From assembly GCF_017654315.1 (NCBI RefSeq), contig NZ_CP072203.1:2356001-2420000 (forward strand): a stretch of DNA of 64,000 bases. The letters are read 5' to 3'. The position numbers and the translations under genes were made by a program. The notes beneath the pieces are model-generated. The model ran no database searches and was not told where the DNA came from. It was given only the letters and a program-made list of their open reading frames with translations. Within the stretch, counting starts at the first letter, position 1. Every line of letters starts with the position of its first letter. Shown here piece after piece: positions 61,645 to 64,000 of the stretch. Origin of the DNA: Gordonia polyisoprenivorans (GTDB lineage Bacteria; Actinomycetota; Actinomycetes; Mycobacteriales; Mycobacteriaceae).

Positions 61645-63138
61645 GTGACGGCCACCGCCCGATCCGATGTCGCCGAAATCCTGGCGAAATCCCAGCTTCC
61701 GAGCGAGCTCACCGCGTTTGTCGACGGTGAGTTCGTCGCGCCTCGTCAGGGCGCCACCGTCCTCGACGTCGACGACCCTGCCACCGGCATCGTCGTCGCC
61801 CATGTCGTCGAGTCCTCGGCGGAGCAGGTGGGCGACGCCGTCCGTAGCGCACACGAGGCCCAGTCGGCCTGGCTGCGATTCGACCCAGCCGAGCGCGGTC
61901 GCCGGATGCTGGCGGTCGCGGCCGCGATCCGCGCGGACGCCGACCTGCTGGCCCACATGGAGACCATCGACTCCGGCAAGCCGCTGTCGCAGTCGCGCGC
62001 CGACATCGCCGGCAGCGCGCGATACTTCGAGTACTACGGGGGTCTCACCGACAAGATCCACGGCGACACCCTGCCGCAGCCTGCGGGCACGTTCTCGTAC
62101 ACGCTGCACGAGCCCCTGGGTGTCATCGCGCACATCACGCCGTGGAACGCGCCACTGACCCAATTGGCCCGTGGTGTCGCGCCCAGTCTCGCCGCCGGCA
62201 ACGCCGTGGTGGCCAAGCCCTCCGAGCTCACCCCCCTGACGAGCATCTACACCGCTCGTCTCATGGTGGCCGCCGGCATCCCCGCTGGGCTGTGCAACGT
62301 CGTGCTCGGCCGCGGCGCGTCAACGGGCTCCGATCTCATCGAGAACGAACTGGTCCGCCACATCACTTTCACCGGCTCGGTGGGCACCGGCCGCAGGGTC
62401 GGCGCGGTCGCCGCCCGCCGCATCATCGGCGTCAACCTCGAGCTCGGCGGCAAGTCGCCGACAATAGTGTGCGCGGATGCCGATCTGGACGCCGCGGCCA
62501 AGGCCGGCGCCCTCGCCGTGGTTCGTAACTCGGGCCAGTCCTGCTTCGCCACCACCAGACTGCTGGTCGACCGGCGAGTGCGCGACGAGTTCGTCCAGCG
62601 GCTGGCGGCTCGGATGGATGGCCTGTCGGTCGGTCATGGCCTCGACGAGCCGGACGTCGGTCCCCTGATCTCGAACCCGCAGTTCGAGAAGGTCTTGGGC
62701 TACCTCGACTCGGCCCGTACGAGCGGCGCCGAGCTGGTCGTCGGCGGCGAGCGCGCCGAGGTTGCGGGTGGCATCGGCGGACACTACGTCACCCCGACCC
62801 TCCTCCAGGGCGTGCGCAACGACATGCCTGTGGCGCGGGAGGAGATCTTCGGGCCGGTCCAGTCCGTCTTGGAGTTCGACGACCTCGACGAGGCGATCTC
62901 GATCGCCAACGACACCGAGTACGGCCTGTCGGCAGGTGTGTTCACCGGCAACGTCGCGACCGCGCACCGGGTCGCCGCTCAGCTGCAGGCCGGTCAGATC
63001 CAGGTCAACCGATACACCGGCGCCGGGGTGGAAGTTCCCTTCGGCGGTTACAAGAACAGTGGTCTGGGGCGCGAGAAGGGCATCGACGCGATCCACCACT
63101 ACACCCAAGTCAAGGCCGTCATCATGGATATCGCATGA
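61645..63138 (+). CDS. aldehyde dehydrogenase
   Basis: A 497-residue NAD(P)-dependent aldehyde dehydrogenase. TPWNAP (165-170), FTGS (242-245), general base Glu266 (LELGGKSP) and nucleophile Cys300 (GQSCFATTR) are all present. It oxidises an aldehyde to the acid. The GTG at 61645 is preferred over 61633 because GAGGGAG lies directly upstream. The next gene overlaps by ATGA, so alcohol-to-aldehyde-to-acid or hydroxyacid processing is likely coupled. Confidence 0.92.
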   Translation: MTATARSDVAEILAKSQLPSELTAFVDGEFVAPRQGATVLDVDDPATGIVVAHVVESSAEQVGDAVRSAHEAQSAWLRFDPAERGRRMLAVAAAIRADADLLAHMETIDSGKPLSQSRADIAGSARYFEYYGGLTDKIHGDTLPQPAGTFSYTLHEPLGVIAHITPWNAPLTQLARGVAPSLAAGNAVVAKPSELTPLTSIYTARLMVAAGIPAGLCNVVLGRGASTGSDLIENELVRHITFTGSVGTGRRVGAVAARRIIGVNLELGGKSPTIVCADADLDAAAKAGALAVVRNSGQSCFATTRLLVDRRVRDEFVQRLAARMDGLSVGHGLDEPDVGPLISNPQFEKVLGYLDSARTSGAELVVGGERAEVAGGIGGHYVTPTLLQGVRNDMPVAREEIFGPVQSVLEFDDLDEAISIANDTEYGLSAGVFTGNVATAHRVAAQLQAGQIQVNRYTGAGVEVPFGGYKNSGLGREKGIDAIHHYTQVKAVIMDIA

Positions 63139-64000
63139 ACCACACCCTCGGATTCATCGGCTTGGGCGTCATGGGCTCGGGCATGTCCTCGAACCTCGCC
63201 CGCAAGTCCCAGCGCACTCTCGTCGTCTACGACCCGGACGAGACCGCCATGACCGCCGCGGTCGAGGTCGGCGCCCAGGCGCGTGGCAGCGTCGCCGCGG
63301 TCGGCGGCGAGGCGGACATCGTCTTCCTCTCGCTGCCCTCGATCGTCCAGGTCGAGTCGGTCTGCGAGGAGTTGCTCGCGGGCCCGTCCCGGCCCCAGAT
63401 CGTCGTCGACATGAGCACCAGCGACGTGACCCGCACCCGGGTGCTCGCGGAGCGGCTGCGCGCGGAGGGCATCGCCCTCGTCGACGCGCCGGTCGCCCGG
63501 CAGCGCCAGGCCGCCGCCGCCGGCACCCTGCTCATCACCGTAGGGGCAGATGACGAGACGTTCGCGCTGCTCCAGCCCTACCTCTCGTGCATGGGCACCG
63601 ACATCGTACAGGCGGGCGACGTGGGCGCCGGCCAGGTGCTCAAGATCATGAACAACATGGTGCTGTTCATCAACATGAACGCTGTCGCCGAGGCGCTGGC
63701 CATCGGCCGGGCCGCCGGGGTGAATCCGCAGACCCTGTTCTCGACACTGGCGCTCGGCTCAGCCGACAGCTTCGCGCTGCGCAACACTGCCACCGCGACG
63801 ATGATTCCCGACGAGTACCCCGAGCGCGCATTCCCGGTCGACTACGCGATGAAGGACCTCAAGCTCGCGCTGCAGCTGGCCGCCGACTCGGAGGTCCCGA
63901 TCGGATCCGCGCAGCAGACCATGGATCTGCTGCAGCGGGCGCACGACGCCGGACTCGGCGCCGCGTATTACCCCGTGATGATCAAGGTGATCGAGGGCCG
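63135..64000 (+). CDS. beta-hydroxyacid dehydrogenase (3-hydroxyisobutyrate dehydrogenase-like), cut by window end
   Basis: The first 288 residues of a beta-hydroxyacid dehydrogenase. GLGVMGSGM (9-17) binds NAD(P), and the catalytic Lys is in GAGQVLKIMNN (Lys170). The substrate loop, normally D-A-P-V-S-G-G, reads DAPVARQRQAAAAGTL (117-132), so the acid is probably not hydroxyisobutyrate or tartronate semialdehyde. Only a few C-terminal residues should be missing. Coupled to the aldehyde dehydrogenase. Confidence 0.88.
   Translation, partial: MNHTLGFIGLGVMGSGMSSNLARKSQRTLVVYDPDETAMTAAVEVGAQARGSVAAVGGEADIVFLSLPSIVQVESVCEELLAGPSRPQIVVDMSTSDVTRTRVLAERLRAEGIALVDAPVARQRQAAAAGTLLITVGADDETFALLQPYLSCMGTDIVQAGDVGAGQVLKIMNNMVLFINMNAVAEALAIGRAAGVNPQTLFSTLALGSADSFALRNTATATMIPDEYPERAFPVDYAMKDLKLALQLAADSEVPIGSAQQTMDLLQRAHDAGLGAAYYPVMIKVIEG

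Noticed and set aside
1..64000. CRISPR arrays, rRNA or tRNA genes
   Set aside because: No regularly spaced repeats and no tRNA or rRNA signatures were noticed on reading both strands.

Overview
The window is 64 kb of GC-rich, densely packed actinobacterial DNA. The evidence is GC-biased third codon positions, frequent GTG starts, ATGA/GTGA stop-start overlaps, two F420-type luciferase-like oxidoreductases and one F420/PPOX-type protein, and many MaoC, CaiB, acyl-CoA dehydrogenase (ACAD) and TetR genes. Genus cannot be fixed from the sequence; Nocardioides, Gordonia, Rhodococcus or Pseudonocardia relatives would all fit. No rRNA, tRNA or CRISPR was seen.

Almost every gene is for breakdown of carboxylic acids as CoA esters: three acyl-CoA synthetases, two CaiB/BaiF CoA-transferases, eight ACADs, eight crotonases, three thiolases, one SCP-x/Ltp2-like thiolase-fold protein, three MaoC genes (one broken), hotdog thioesterases, about ten intact SDRs, an aldehyde dehydrogenase and a beta-hydroxyacid dehydrogenase. 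No ring hydroxylase, P450 or KstD was seen, so the window looks like the beta-oxidation part of a larger pathway for a bulky or branched substrate (cyclic terpenoid, steroid-like or similar; inference).

Layout. 1-9 kb: SDR, NTF2-like, alpha/beta hydrolase, a truncated APH-like kinase, thioesterase, SDR, thiolase and crotonase, with several decayed genes. 9-15 kb: synthetase and nitronate-monooxygenase-like genes, then crotonase, thioesterase and synthetase. 15-18.7 kb (minus): ACAD-crotonase-SDR operon followed by three gene remnants. 18.8-25.3 kb (plus): ACAD-SDR-MaoC-thiolase-CaiB-ACAD-thioesterase, translationally coupled. 25.3-26.5 kb: a second CaiB on minus. 26.6-36.8 kb (plus): a long operon of MaoC, crotonase, ACAD, SDR, thiolase, SDR remnant, ACAD, thioesterase, LLM oxidoreductase, crotonase, NTF2-like, crotonase. 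36.8-39.3 kb (minus): an adjacent ACAD pair, probably a heterotetramer. 39.5-43.4 kb: amidohydrolase, TetR, beta-lactamase-fold protein lacking catalytic residues, SDR. 43.4-46.5 kb: a scar of gene fragments and broken IS3 and IS256 elements around an AT-richer PPOX gene. 46.5-50 kb: MaoC-MaoC-DUF35-Ltp2-like-SDR, which resembles a steroid side-chain hydratase/retro-aldolase unit. 50.6-54.5 kb: TetR divergent from an APH kinase-SDR-ACAD operon like the levulinate (lva) / ACAD10-ACAD11 system for 4-hydroxyacyl-CoAs. 54.5-61.5 kb: hydrolase, thioesterase, LLM (frameshifted), Nudix, ACAD, crotonase, synthetase. 61.6-64 kb: aldehyde dehydrogenase and beta-hydroxyacid dehydrogenase, the latter cut by the window end.

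Two things run through the whole region. Most promoters lie in short AT-rich islands holding related palindromes, which suggests shared TetR-type control. Decayed paralogs of the functional genes (SDRs, hydrolase, crotonase, thioesterase) lie between operons, the signature of repeated duplication and loss.
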